Shown here piece by piece: positions 44,556-54,220 of a DNA stretch of 64,000 bases (the stretch's first letter is position 1; each line of letters starts with the position of its first letter). This DNA comes from Thermoactinomyces sp. DSM 45892 (GTDB lineage Bacteria; Bacillota; Bacilli; Thermoactinomycetales; Thermoactinomycetaceae), in assembly GCF_900107305.1 (NCBI RefSeq), contig NZ_FNPL01000005.1, forward strand, positions 62,001 to 126,000. The letters run 5' to 3'. The position numbers and the translations under genes are program-made. The notes under the pieces were generated by a model. That model searched no databases and was not told the origin of the DNA. It worked only from the letters and a program-made list of their open reading frames with translations.

Positions 44556-45236
44556 GTGAAAGCGTATTTTGAAAATGATTGGGATCAAGTGTTAACCGAT
44601 GTGATATATCACGATGAATTCACGCAATTACTCTCGAAAGTAGAGGAAGAAAGGAAAACATATACTATATATCCTAAGCAGGAGGATTTATTTTCCGCTT
44701 TTCAGTTTACTTCGTACGCTGATACGAAAGTCGTTATCTTAGGTCAAGATCCATATCACGGGGTGGGACAAGCTCATGGTTTAAGCTTTTCGGTTCAACC
44801 TGGGATTAAGATACCTCCTTCATTAAAAAATATTTATAAGGAACTCGAATCAGATTTAGGTATTTCTGCTCCTAATCACGGGTGCCTACAGTCATGGGCA
44901 CGGCAAGGTGTCCTTTTATTGAATACGATTTTGACAGTGAGAGAAAGCACCCCACTGGCTCATAAAAAGATTGGCTGGGAACGATTCACAGATGTTGTGA
45001 TTCAAAAGTGTAATGAGCGGGAGCAACCCGTTATATTTGTATTGTGGGGGAAGCCTGCTCAGGCGAAAAAGAAGCTTATCACCAAGAATCATCACTTGAT
45101 CCTAGAGTCTGTTCATCCAAGTCCGCTATCAGCAAGGAGAGGTTTTTTTGGCTCTAAACCATTCTCTTACATCAACCAATTTTTACAAGAAAGCAATATG
45201 CACCCAATTGATTGGTCGATTCCTGCTATCGAGTAG
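44556..45236 (+). CDS. ung: Uracil-DNA glycosylase (family 1)
   Basis: A 226-residue base-excision repair enzyme removing uracil from DNA. The water-activating motif GQDPYHG is at residues 63-69 (catalytic Asp65), the LLLNTILTVRE segment follows, and the DNA-intercalating loop HPSPLSARRGFFG is near the end. The start is GTG at 44556, with AGAGAG upstream. Monocistronic, with a shared bidirectional terminator at 45252. Confidence 0.96.
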   Translation: MKAYFENDWDQVLTDVIYHDEFTQLLSKVEEERKTYTIYPKQEDLFSAFQFTSYADTKVVILGQDPYHGVGQAHGLSFSVQPGIKIPPSLKNIYKELESDLGISAPNHGCLQSWARQGVLLLNTILTVRESTPLAHKKIGWERFTDVVIQKCNEREQPVIFVLWGKPAQAKKKLITKNHHLILESVHPSPLSARRGFFGSKPFSYINQFLQESNMHPIDWSIPAIE

Positions 45237-45251
45237 GAAGGCCAAAAAACA

Positions 45252-45280
45252 AAAGCCAATTCTGATGTGAACTGGCTTTG
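45252..45280. terminator. Bidirectional terminator between ung and the kinase gene
   Basis: AAAGCCA-TTC pairs with GAA-TGGCTTT (45252-45262 with 45269-45279), with A-rich sequence on the left; serves two converging genes. Confidence 0.7.
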
Positions 45281-45287
45281 CTATTCC

Positions 45288-46691
45288 CTAAAACTTCTCT
45301 AATAGGTTTTCGATTCGGTCTCTGCGATAATCATTTTCATCATCTAACCAAAAAATCTCGATTTTAAAAATGCCTTCTGGAGGAATGTGAGATTTGGATA
45401 TAGTAACCGAAAAGGTTATATCGGTATCTTTTTTATTTGGTTTCAACTGAATAGGAACCTTTTTCCGAGTAATGATTATTTCGGAGGTAGTTTTTCCAAC
45501 CACATATACATTGTAGTAGATGGCTGGACGAGCTAGCTTTTGGGATACTTTTAATTTTACAGTATAATTCCCATTCGATCCTGTTATAGAGTGCTTTAGG
45601 AATACGTCATTTGTAAAATACGTAGGTTCTTCCTTTTTCCACCTAGGTATTTTTTGACTTTCTGTATTCACTGGATGACTAGTGGTTGGTTGCTCTGTTT
45701 TTTGTGTGGTAGATGCCTGATTTGAGAACGATGAGTATCCAATGATCCCGATAATGACAATCATGATGATTCCTAACAGAATAGGGAGAAATGTAAACCG
45801 CTTGCGATCGTATTTCTTCTGTTTTTTTGGAGAGCGAAGGTCCTTCGTTTGTTGTTTTTGATGCCCATTAGGCAATAGGTCATCTAATTCATCTAGTAGA
45901 TCCCCTATGCTTTGATAGCGGTTTTCTGGATTTTTATCAAGTAATTTCGTAATGACTTGAATGCTTTTATCAGAAGTGACAGCATTGTATTTTTTGAGAT
46001 CCGGGACTGGGTCATTAATATGCTGGAGAGCAACCATAACCATTTCTTTCGCACGATAAGGAGGTCGTCCTGCTAGAAGTTCGAAAAATACAACTCCTAA
46101 TGAGTAGAGATCAGTGGCAAAGCCGACTGGTTGCTCAGTAATTTGCTCCGGTGACATATAATGAACAGAGCCAACTACTTTCCCGGTTTGTGTAAAAGAG
46201 TTTGTCTCTTGCAAAACACGGGATATTCCGAAGTCAGCCACTTTGTAGGTGGCATCCTCAGTAGAGTAGATAATGTTCTGGGGTTTTATATCTCTGTGGA
46301 TGATGCCTTGATTATGGGCATGGGCAAGTCCAAGGCAAATTTGTCTCATAATATGTACAGCTTCTATTTCTGCTAAAGGACCATACTGAGAGATGTATTG
46401 TTTTAATGTTTGCCCTTCTACAAGCTCCATTACGATATAGTAATTTTGAGAGTCTACACCAGCATCAAACACCTTTACCACATGTGGATGTGAGAGCTTG
46501 GCGGTGGCTCGTGCTTCGAAAACAAAGCGATTTACAAATGCTTGATCATCTAGCAACGAGTGATTTAAGATTTTTACTGCAACAAAACGCTCTAATACTA
46601 AATCAATCGCTTTGTATACAGTGGCCATTCCACCGCCGCCAATCTGTTCCACCAGCTCATATCGGTTGTCTAATTTATGACCTATTTCCAT
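45288..46691 (-). CDS. Membrane-bound Ser/Thr protein kinase without PASTA domains
   Basis: A 467-residue Hanks-type kinase. The glycine loop IGGGGMATVYK is at 17-27, the ATP-anchoring Lys at 40 (VAVK), HRDIKPQN at 132-139 with catalytic Asp134, and DFG with Asp153. A membrane helix is at about 299-320. The extracellular part is about 145 residues, beta-rich, and shows no PASTA repeats, unlike PrkC. ATG 46691 follows GAGAGGA at a long spacing. It is not next to a phosphatase gene, whereas prkC usually is, so this is a second type of kinase; its ligand is unknown. Confidence 0.88.
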   Translation of the reverse strand: MEIGHKLDNRYELVEQIGGGGMATVYKAIDLVLERFVAVKILNHSLLDDQAFVNRFVFEARATAKLSHPHVVKVFDAGVDSQNYYIVMELVEGQTLKQYISQYGPLAEIEAVHIMRQICLGLAHAHNQGIIHRDIKPQNIIYSTEDATYKVADFGISRVLQETNSFTQTGKVVGSVHYMSPEQITEQPVGFATDLYSLGVVFFELLAGRPPYRAKEMVMVALQHINDPVPDLKKYNAVTSDKSIQVITKLLDKNPENRYQSIGDLLDELDDLLPNGHQKQQTKDLRSPKKQKKYDRKRFTFLPILLGIIMIVIIGIIGYSSFSNQASTTQKTEQPTTSHPVNTESQKIPRWKKEEPTYFTNDVFLKHSITGSNGNYTVKLKVSQKLARPAIYYNVYVVGKTTSEIIITRKKVPIQLKPNKKDTDITFSVTISKSHIPPEGIFKIEIFWLDDENDYRRDRIENLLEKF

Positions 46692-46833
46692 CTATATATC
46701 TATTCCTCTCAGGAAATCTATTTATCGGATCATGTAATACTCTGTTTACTAGAAGGGATCATTACCTGATAAACTAATTTTACCTACATATAGATATGAT
46801 AACATGAAAATGAATGGTAATTTTATAACAAAT

Positions 46834-46862
46834 ATATTAAAACTAGTTTGTTGAACAAACAA
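46834..46862 (-). promoter_or_regulatory. Minus-strand promoter with palindromic operator, upstream of the kinase gene
   Basis: On the minus strand TTGTTT (46857-46862), 17-base spacer, TAATAT (46834-46839). The spacer holds the perfect palindrome GTTTGTT-G-AACAAAC (46846-46860). Layout and sequence closely match the site at 23624. It would start transcription about 135 bases before the kinase gene. Confidence 0.5.
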
Positions 46863-46952
46863 AAAGGGAAACCAATTTCGCATTAAAACGAGGTATTTTA
46901 TCCTTCTACCTAGGTGAAATTGATAATACACCTATAAACTTCGGAGGAAATG

Positions 46953-47513
46953 ATGAATCACCACTTTAAAAACCAAAAAATCCTGCCTGCTGCGAAGAAT
47001 ATTAAGCAATTTGAAAGGCTAATGAAGACAAATTTTGAGTATATTATTCTCTTAGATAGCCATGTAGCTCAATTACAGGCATTAATGAATTTGGCAAATC
47101 AACATAAGAAAAAAGTATTGTTGCATGTGGATCTTGTACAAGGGTTGCGCAGTGATGAGTACGCTGCTGAGTTTCTTTGTCAAACGATTCGGCCCACGGG
47201 ACTTATTTCCACTCGAACTCCTGTTGTAAGTGTAGCAAAGAAAAAATCACTGATCGCGATTCAGCGGGTTTTTCTCTTAGATGCTCATGCATTAAACACA
47301 AGTTATCGATTGCTCGAGTCATTTAAACCCGACTTTGTCGAGGTTTTACCTGGAATTATGCCACATATTATCCGCGAAGTTGTAGAACATACAGGTATAC
47401 CAGTACTAGCTGGGGGATTGATCCGGACAGAAGAGGAAGTGAAGCAGGCGATTCAAGCAGGTGCTGTTGCGGCGACAACGTCAAGTGAGAAACTTTGGAA
47501 AATGAAATTCTAA
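46953..47513 (+). CDS. glpP: Glycerol-3-phosphate-responsive antiterminator GlpP
   Basis: A 186-residue protein of the GlpP family, a TIM-barrel-like RNA-binding antiterminator. Recognisable segments are ILPAAKNIKQFE, VLLHVDLVQGL, STRTPVVSVAKK and PVLAGGLIRTEEEV. In the presence of glycerol-3-phosphate GlpP binds the leader RNAs of glp genes and prevents termination. ATG 46953 gives five bases to GGAGG; ATG 46950 gives only two. It lies directly upstream of glpF-glpK-glpD, whose two leaders share a motif (47571 and 50018). Confidence 0.93.
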   Translation: MNHHFKNQKILPAAKNIKQFERLMKTNFEYIILLDSHVAQLQALMNLANQHKKKVLLHVDLVQGLRSDEYAAEFLCQTIRPTGLISTRTPVVSVAKKKSLIAIQRVFLLDAHALNTSYRLLESFKPDFVEVLPGIMPHIIREVVEHTGIPVLAGGLIRTEEEVKQAIQAGAVAATTSSEKLWKMKF

Positions 47514-47522
47514 ATAAAAGGC

Positions 47523-47551
47523 TTGTCATAGGCAACATAATCATTTAATAT
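47523..47551 (+). promoter_or_regulatory. glpFK sigma-A promoter
   Basis: TTGTCA (47523-47528), 17-base spacer, TAATAT (47546-47551). The predicted start falls at the cre site just downstream. Confidence 0.72.
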
Positions 47552-47557
47552 AGTCCA

Positions 47558-47571
47558 TGAAATCGTTTTCA
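47558..47571 (+). promoter_or_regulatory. cre site (CcpA operator) at the glpF transcription start
   Basis: TGAAATCGTTTTCA fits TGNAANCGNWNNCA. It overlaps the expected start of the glpFK transcript, so CcpA binding would repress glycerol use when better sugars are present, as known for Bacillus glpFK. Confidence 0.75.
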
Positions 47572-47604
47572 CAAGTTAATAGTAGTAGTGATGAGATGAG
47601 GAGA
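47571..47604 (+). promoter_or_regulatory. GlpP-type leader motif before glpF
   Basis: ACAAGTTAATA (47571-47581) then GATGAGATGAGGAGA (47590-47604). The same two blocks recur before glpD. The 3' end overlaps the ascending arm of the terminator at 47601, the geometry expected for antitermination. Confidence 0.65.
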
Positions 47605-47668
47605 GTCACGGAAAGTCTTCTGCTTCTGGATGGAGAAGGATGAAGGGTTTTGTTGTGAGTCTTTTTTC
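47601..47668 (+). terminator. Conditional terminator in the glpF leader
   Basis: GAGAGTCAC (47601-47609) pairs with GTGAGTCTT (47655-47663), with one G-G mismatch and one G-T pair, closing over an inner hairpin of CTTC / GAAG blocks; TTTTC follows. Probably the GlpP-controlled attenuator. Confidence 0.5.
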
Positions 47669-47741
47669 TTTCGTTCTGATGTTTAAATAATCTGTCATTT
47701 TACACTCATCCATTACCACCAATACTAGGGAGGCATCTCAA

Positions 47742-48452
47742 ATGTCTATTTTTGTAGCAGAATTAATTGGTACTATGCTTCTAGTCCTTTTAGGGAATGG
47801 AGTAGTAGCAGGGGTTGTTTTGAACAAATCAAAAGCCCAAAATTCGGGTTGGATCGTGATTACGTTTGGCTGGGGTTTTGCTGTAATGCTTGCGGCATAT
47901 ATGGTAGGTCACTATAGTGGAGCTTATTTAAATCCTGCTCTAACAATTGGTTTTGCCATAGCTGGGAAGCTAGCATGGGCAAAGGTGGGATCGATGATTG
48001 CAGCTCAAATGATCGGAGCTTTCTTAGGAGCCATTCTTGTATGGTTGCACTACCTCCCACATTGGAAGGAAACACAAAGCCCTGCAGATAAATTAGCCGT
48101 ATTCTCTACAGGTCCAGCGATCAGAAGTCCGTTTGCCAACTTTATGAGTGAAGCAATTGGTACATTCGTTCTTGTGTTCGTCTTATTAGCATTCGGGGCA
48201 AAAGGCCTTGTATTTGCTGATGGACTACAAACGATGGCAGTAGCATTTTTAATCGTTTCGATCGGTATGTCACTTGGTGGAACAACTGGATATGCAATCA
48301 ACCCAGCACGTGATTTGGGACCTCGTATTGCGCATGCGATTCTACCAATTGCCGGTAAAGGTTCTTCTGATTGGGGATATGCATGGATCCCAGTAATTGG
48401 ACCGATCGTGGGAGCGATTTTGGCAGCGGTTGCATACGGTTTTGTCATTTAA
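47742..48452 (+). CDS. glpF: Glycerol uptake facilitator GlpF
   Basis: A 236-residue aquaglyceroporin with six membrane helices. The two pore motifs are NPA at residues 64-66 (YLNPALTIG) and NPARDLGPR near residue 187, the latter with the Asp of glycerol-type channels. ATG 47742 follows GGGAGGCATCTCAA. It lets glycerol diffuse into the cell for phosphorylation by GlpK, encoded 55 bases downstream. Confidence 0.95.
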   Translation: MSIFVAELIGTMLLVLLGNGVVAGVVLNKSKAQNSGWIVITFGWGFAVMLAAYMVGHYSGAYLNPALTIGFAIAGKLAWAKVGSMIAAQMIGAFLGAILVWLHYLPHWKETQSPADKLAVFSTGPAIRSPFANFMSEAIGTFVLVFVLLAFGAKGLVFADGLQTMAVAFLIVSIGMSLGGTTGYAINPARDLGPRIAHAILPIAGKGSSDWGYAWIPVIGPIVGAILAAVAYGFVI

Positions 48453-48459
48453 TAGATAG

Positions 48460-50001
<1,542 letters not shown>

Positions 50002-50017
50002 TTTCGGAAGAAATTGA

Positions 50018-50047
50018 ACAAGTTAATAAATGGATGAGACGAGGAGA
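50018..50047 (+). promoter_or_regulatory. GlpP-type leader motif before glpD
   Basis: ACAAGTTAATA (50018-50028) and GATGAGACGAGGAGA (50033-50047) repeat the glpF leader blocks with one base changed. A strong terminator follows after two bases. Confidence 0.68.
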
Positions 50048-50049
50048 TC

Positions 50050-50101
50050 AACCACATCACCCTAACACAAATGTGTTAGGGTAGTGTGGTTTTTCCTTTT
50101 T
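50050..50101 (+). terminator. Strong terminator between glpK and glpD (likely GlpP-controlled)
   Basis: Outer stem AACCACA / TGTGGTT and inner stem ACCCTAACAC / GTGTTAGGGT, a small AAAT loop, then TTTTTCCTTTTT. With the leader motif just before it, this fits a glpD attenuator. Confidence 0.9.
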
Positions 50102-50123
50102 GAGAAAAGGGAGGTAGTTGAGG

Positions 50124-51782
50124 ATGAGTACCATTTTTTCTGTTAATGGGCGTGAGAAAGAGTTACAAGAGGTATCCTCAGAGAAGGTTGATCTATTAGT
50201 AATTGGTGGTGGAATTACGGGTGCAGGGATTGCGCTGGATGCTCAATCGCGAGGATTAAACACAGTGTTAATTGAAATGCAGGATTTCGCCGCAGGAACA
50301 TCGAGCCGTTCCACAAAGCTGGTGCACGGTGGACTACGTTATCTGAAACAATTGGAATTTGGAATTGTTGCAGAGACAGGTACAGAACGTGCGATTGTGT
50401 ATGAAAATGCACCACATGTTACCAAGCCTGAATGGATGCTTTTACCGATCGTAAAAGGTGGAACCTACGGTAAGTTAGCCAGCTCGATTGGGATTTGGAT
50501 TTACGATCTATTAGCAGGTGTAAAGAAAAATGAACGTCGTCAGATGCTAAACCTAGAGCAAACCCTCGAGAAAGAACCTCTTCTTCGCAAGGAGGATTTA
50601 AAGGGTTCTGGATACTATGTAGAATATCGTACTGATGATTCAAGGCTTACGTTAGAAGTAATGAAAAAAGCATCTGAATATGGTGCGAAAGCATTTAACT
50701 ATGTAAAAGCAGAAGGTCTTATTTATGATAATGACAAGTTAGTTGGTGTAAATGCGATTGACCTACTAACGAATAAGAAGTTCGACATTTACGCGAAAAA
50801 GATTGTAAATGCTACGGGTCCGTGGGTAGATGAATTGCGCGAACAAGATGGTTCTAAAAAAGGGAAGTATCTGCATTGGACAAAAGGTGTACACATTGTT
50901 GTAGATCAAAAGAGATTCCCACTCGGTCAGGCTGTTTATTTTGATACTCACGACAAACGTATGGTTTTTGCGATTCCACGTGACGGGAAAACCTATATCG
51001 GAACCACAGATACTGATTTCCATTCAGATCTTACCCATCCTCGAATGACAAAAGAGGATCGTGACTACATTATTGCGGCCACCAATCATATGTTCCCTTC
51101 TGTTGGTTTGACAGCAGAAGATGTGGAATCAAGTTGGGCAGGAGTGAGACCCCTCATTCATGAAGAAGGAAAATCCCCATCTGAAATTTCTCGAAAAGAT
51201 GAGATCTTCCACTCTGAATCAGGATTGATTACGATTGCTGGTGGAAAATTGACTGGGTATCGTAAGATGGCTGAACGAGTTGTTGATTTAGTTGGTTCTG
51301 AGCTTGAAAATGAAGAGGGGAGAAGTTTCAAAGATTGCCATACGGAGAGAATGGTTCTTTCTGGCGGTGATCTAGGAGGTTCCAGTGGCTATAAAGCATT
51401 TATTGAAGGGAAAATAGAACTAGGGATTCAAATAGGCTTATCTAAAGAAGAAGCATCGCGTCTAGCTAACCGCTACGGTAGCAATATCGATCAAGTGTAT
51501 GACATCATAAACAAAGGTGATCATGAGGCAAAGAAATATCATCTTTCTTCGGAAGTATATGGAGCGCTTGTATATGGAATGGAGTACGAAATGGTAGCAA
51601 CTCCAGTTGACTTCTTTATTCGTAGAACAGGTAGTTTATTGTTTGATATTGCATGGGTTAGAGAATGGAAAGAACTTGTCCTACAATACATGAAAGAGAA
51701 ATCGAATTGGGATGAGCAGACTACAGAACACCATATGAAACATCTTGAACAAGAGATCAAATATGCTACAGAAGCGATTTAA
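50124..51782 (+). CDS. glpD: Aerobic glycerol-3-phosphate dehydrogenase
   Basis: A 552-residue membrane-associated flavoprotein oxidising glycerol-3-phosphate to dihydroxyacetone phosphate and passing electrons to quinone. The FAD motif VDLLVIGGGITGAGIALDAQSRGL is at the N-terminus. GTSSRSTKLVHGGLRYL, GPWVDELR and the GIYTIAGGK-like segment ESGLITIAGGKLTGYRKMAE follow. ATG 50124 is nine bases after GGGAGG; TTG 50118 is too close. Expression is probably controlled by the terminator/leader pair just upstream and by GlpP. Confidence 0.96.
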   Translation: MSTIFSVNGREKELQEVSSEKVDLLVIGGGITGAGIALDAQSRGLNTVLIEMQDFAAGTSSRSTKLVHGGLRYLKQLEFGIVAETGTERAIVYENAPHVTKPEWMLLPIVKGGTYGKLASSIGIWIYDLLAGVKKNERRQMLNLEQTLEKEPLLRKEDLKGSGYYVEYRTDDSRLTLEVMKKASEYGAKAFNYVKAEGLIYDNDKLVGVNAIDLLTNKKFDIYAKKIVNATGPWVDELREQDGSKKGKYLHWTKGVHIVVDQKRFPLGQAVYFDTHDKRMVFAIPRDGKTYIGTTDTDFHSDLTHPRMTKEDRDYIIAATNHMFPSVGLTAEDVESSWAGVRPLIHEEGKSPSEISRKDEIFHSESGLITIAGGKLTGYRKMAERVVDLVGSELENEEGRSFKDCHTERMVLSGGDLGGSSGYKAFIEGKIELGIQIGLSKEEASRLANRYGSNIDQVYDIINKGDHEAKKYHLSSEVYGALVYGMEYEMVATPVDFFIRRTGSLLFDIAWVREWKELVLQYMKEKSNWDEQTTEHHMKHLEQEIKYATEAI

Positions 51783-51796
51783 TGAAATGTGTTTCT

Positions 51797-51830
51797 ACCC
51801 TCCATTTACTTATAATATGGAGGGTTTTTC
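51797..51830 (+). terminator. Terminator after glpD
   Basis: ACCCTCCAT / ATGGAGGGT perfect 9-bp stem (51797-51805 with 51817-51825) followed by TTTTTC. Confidence 0.85.
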
Positions 51831-51994
51831 GCAATGAGTGTTAGTAATTTATAAAGTGTAAATTTTCGATATAAAAGGTATAAAATTATTGATAATTTCG
51901 TGTTATATGTTTGATTTCGTGTTATGATAGGATTGTTTGCTTCGATCTAAGGGGAATTTGTAGTCATAATTTTTCTAATTTTAGGAGGAGTATT

Positions 51995-54145
51995 ATGCTA
52001 AGCTTGTTGAGGAAATCTTCAAAGCTTGTCCTTTCATTTGCAATCGTGACAGTATCGATTCCACTCTATTTTTGGAATGAAAGATCTGTTCACGCAGAGG
52101 GTCCGATTGATCCTGCTCCGTTTATTAGTCCGAAGGTTGTAAATGGGAATGCTGGAAAAAAGGTATTATTTGATAATACTCATGGACAAACTGCTGGTGC
52201 AGCTGATTGGGTAATTGATGGTGGATTTTCAGATTTTGCAAATGGACTTGCTAATGATGGTTTCTATGTAAAAGAACTGCGAAAGAAAACTCCGATTACA
52301 CTTACCGATCTAAGGGGATATGATGTACTTGTTATCGGGGAAGCAAACATCCCATATAAACAAACCGAACAAGCTGCTATGAAACAATATGTGGAGCAGG
52401 GTGGCAGTATTTTCTTCATCGGGGATCACTATAATGCAGATCGTAATAAGAACCGCTGGGATGGTTCTGAGGTAATGAATGGCTATCGACGTGGCGCATT
52501 TGGAAATCCAACAAAGGGGATGAGTGACGAGGAGAAAAATTCAGAAGCGATGAAGGATGTCACAAGTACGGACTGGCTTAACGAGCAGTTTGGTATTCGC
52601 TTCCGATATAATGCAATTGGGGATGTAACGGCAAACCATGTTGTAGCTCCTGAACAAAGCTTTGGGATTACTTCCGGGGTTTCAAATGTAGCAATGCATG
52701 CGGGTTCCACATTGATGATTACAGATCCTAAAAAAGCAAAAGGACTTGTATATCTACCAACCACGAATACAAAATGGGCGCACTCAGTTGACCAAGGAGT
52801 CTACATGGGTGGTGGAGTGGCAGAAGGTCCTTATATGGCGATATCGAAAAAAGGAAAAGGAAAAGCTGCTTTTATCGGCGATTCTTCTCCAGTTGAAGAT
52901 ATTACCCCTAAATATCTTCGTGAGGAAAACGGAAAAAAGAAGACTACTTATGACGGTTTTAAAGAGCAAGACGACGCAAAATTGCTAGTAAATACGGTTA
53001 ATTGGTTGGCTAAAAAAGAAACATATACTAGCCTGGATCAGATAGAAGGGCTTCAGTTAGACCAGCCAACACCTACTTTGCCGATGGAAGAACCAGCAGC
53101 TTCGACTGAACCTCAAGCAGAACCTTGGGCAGCACCTGAAGCAGGTTATAAATGGTGGGACCCTAGTACTTTTAAACCTGGATCGTATGGTTCCTCACAA
53201 GCAGCGCCAGTTCAACCCGTGTATACCCTTACTCATCAATCCGTCTTACCTGATGGCGAAGAATTTGGACTAAATGTTACAGTAGATCATTTAACACCTG
53301 GCCAGACGTTATCTGGTTTAGATCTAGGGATCTATCAAGCAGGCGGCACTCAAGTAGCTATGTTGAAAAAAGCAGATGGTACGTGGCCAGATTCTTATGG
53401 GTATAGTGCTCCGTTTGATATCAAAGCAGATGCAACAGGAAGAGCAAAAATCAATCTTACGATGAAAATAAAACCATCCATAACAGGATCGGCTACCCTT
53501 CGCCTTCGTCTCGATAAATCGGCTGTCTACTCAAAGGCTGTCACGATTAATCGTGTACCTATCGAGCCACTTCCAGGCGAGCCTTCTGATGTAAATCCTC
53601 CCGTTACTACTTTTTCTGTAGAAGGGACCAAGCTATCGACTGGGACTTATTTAAATAAAGCGACTCTTACTCTAACGGCAACAGATGATACAGCAGTGAA
53701 GAAAGTGGAGTACCGCTTTGAAGGAAAGGAGAACTGGGAGGAGTATTCAGCTCCCCTATCTTTGAATGGTGAACCATCGCAATCTTTGTCATTTCGCTCT
53801 ATTGACTCTGCAGGAAATATGGAACAAGTCCAGGTTGCCATGATTCCTGTGGCAAAAGTGGATGTAGATTTTTTATATGACTATGTAAAAAACAGCAAAT
53901 GGATCAATCCCAAGCTGGAAAAGCCTATTTTACAACATGCGGATCAAGCGAAAAAATATTTCACTCTTGCACATGAGGAATATGCAAAAGGGAATTGGAT
54001 TTTAGGAACCATTTATAAAGCAAGTGGATTCGTTTCGATTGGAAAAGTAGTAGATGTAGTATCTAAAAATCCAGATTGGATCAATCAAGATGCTAAGAAG
54101 GATGTTTCTCTCATTTTGGAGGCACTTTTAGCACAAAATAAGTAA
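51995..54145 (+). CDS. Large secreted multidomain protein (GATase-like domain, OmpL47-like domain)
   Basis: A 716-residue protein with a signal peptide (cleavage likely after Ala34, SVHA-EG). Residues 50-350 hold a GATase1/DUF4350-like domain: VLFDNTHGQTAGAADWVIDGGFSDFANGL, DVLVIGEANIPYK, IFFIGDHYNADRNKNRW, AAFIGDSSPVED. A Pro/Glu/Ala-rich linker follows, then an Ig-like domain. An OmpL47-type domain (about 530-620, LTATDDTAVKKVEYRFEGKENWEEYSAPL) precedes a C-terminal helical domain (about 625-716). Close relatives occur in other Bacillales, as I recall; none has a firm function. ATG 51995 follows AGGAGGAG. It is monocistronic. Confidence 0.8.
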   Translation: MLSLLRKSSKLVLSFAIVTVSIPLYFWNERSVHAEGPIDPAPFISPKVVNGNAGKKVLFDNTHGQTAGAADWVIDGGFSDFANGLANDGFYVKELRKKTPITLTDLRGYDVLVIGEANIPYKQTEQAAMKQYVEQGGSIFFIGDHYNADRNKNRWDGSEVMNGYRRGAFGNPTKGMSDEEKNSEAMKDVTSTDWLNEQFGIRFRYNAIGDVTANHVVAPEQSFGITSGVSNVAMHAGSTLMITDPKKAKGLVYLPTTNTKWAHSVDQGVYMGGGVAEGPYMAISKKGKGKAAFIGDSSPVEDITPKYLREENGKKKTTYDGFKEQDDAKLLVNTVNWLAKKETYTSLDQIEGLQLDQPTPTLPMEEPAASTEPQAEPWAAPEAGYKWWDPSTFKPGSYGSSQAAPVQPVYTLTHQSVLPDGEEFGLNVTVDHLTPGQTLSGLDLGIYQAGGTQVAMLKKADGTWPDSYGYSAPFDIKADATGRAKINLTMKIKPSITGSATLRLRLDKSAVYSKAVTINRVPIEPLPGEPSDVNPPVTTFSVEGTKLSTGTYLNKATLTLTATDDTAVKKVEYRFEGKENWEEYSAPLSLNGEPSQSLSFRSIDSAGNMEQVQVAMIPVAKVDVDFLYDYVKNSKWINPKLEKPILQHADQAKKYFTLAHEEYAKGNWILGTIYKASGFVSIGKVVDVVSKNPDWINQDAKKDVSLILEALLAQNK

Positions 54146-54194
54146 GCGGGCAGGCCTAGTATAGCCTCCCCATTAGATTGAAACAAACGATCGG

Positions 54195-54220
54195 ACCACC
54201 TTTGAAAAAAGGTGGTTCCT
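54195..54220. terminator. Bidirectional terminator between two converging genes
   Basis: ACCACCTTT / AAAGGTGGT (54195-54216) around GAAA, then TCCTTTAA. Confidence 0.72.
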
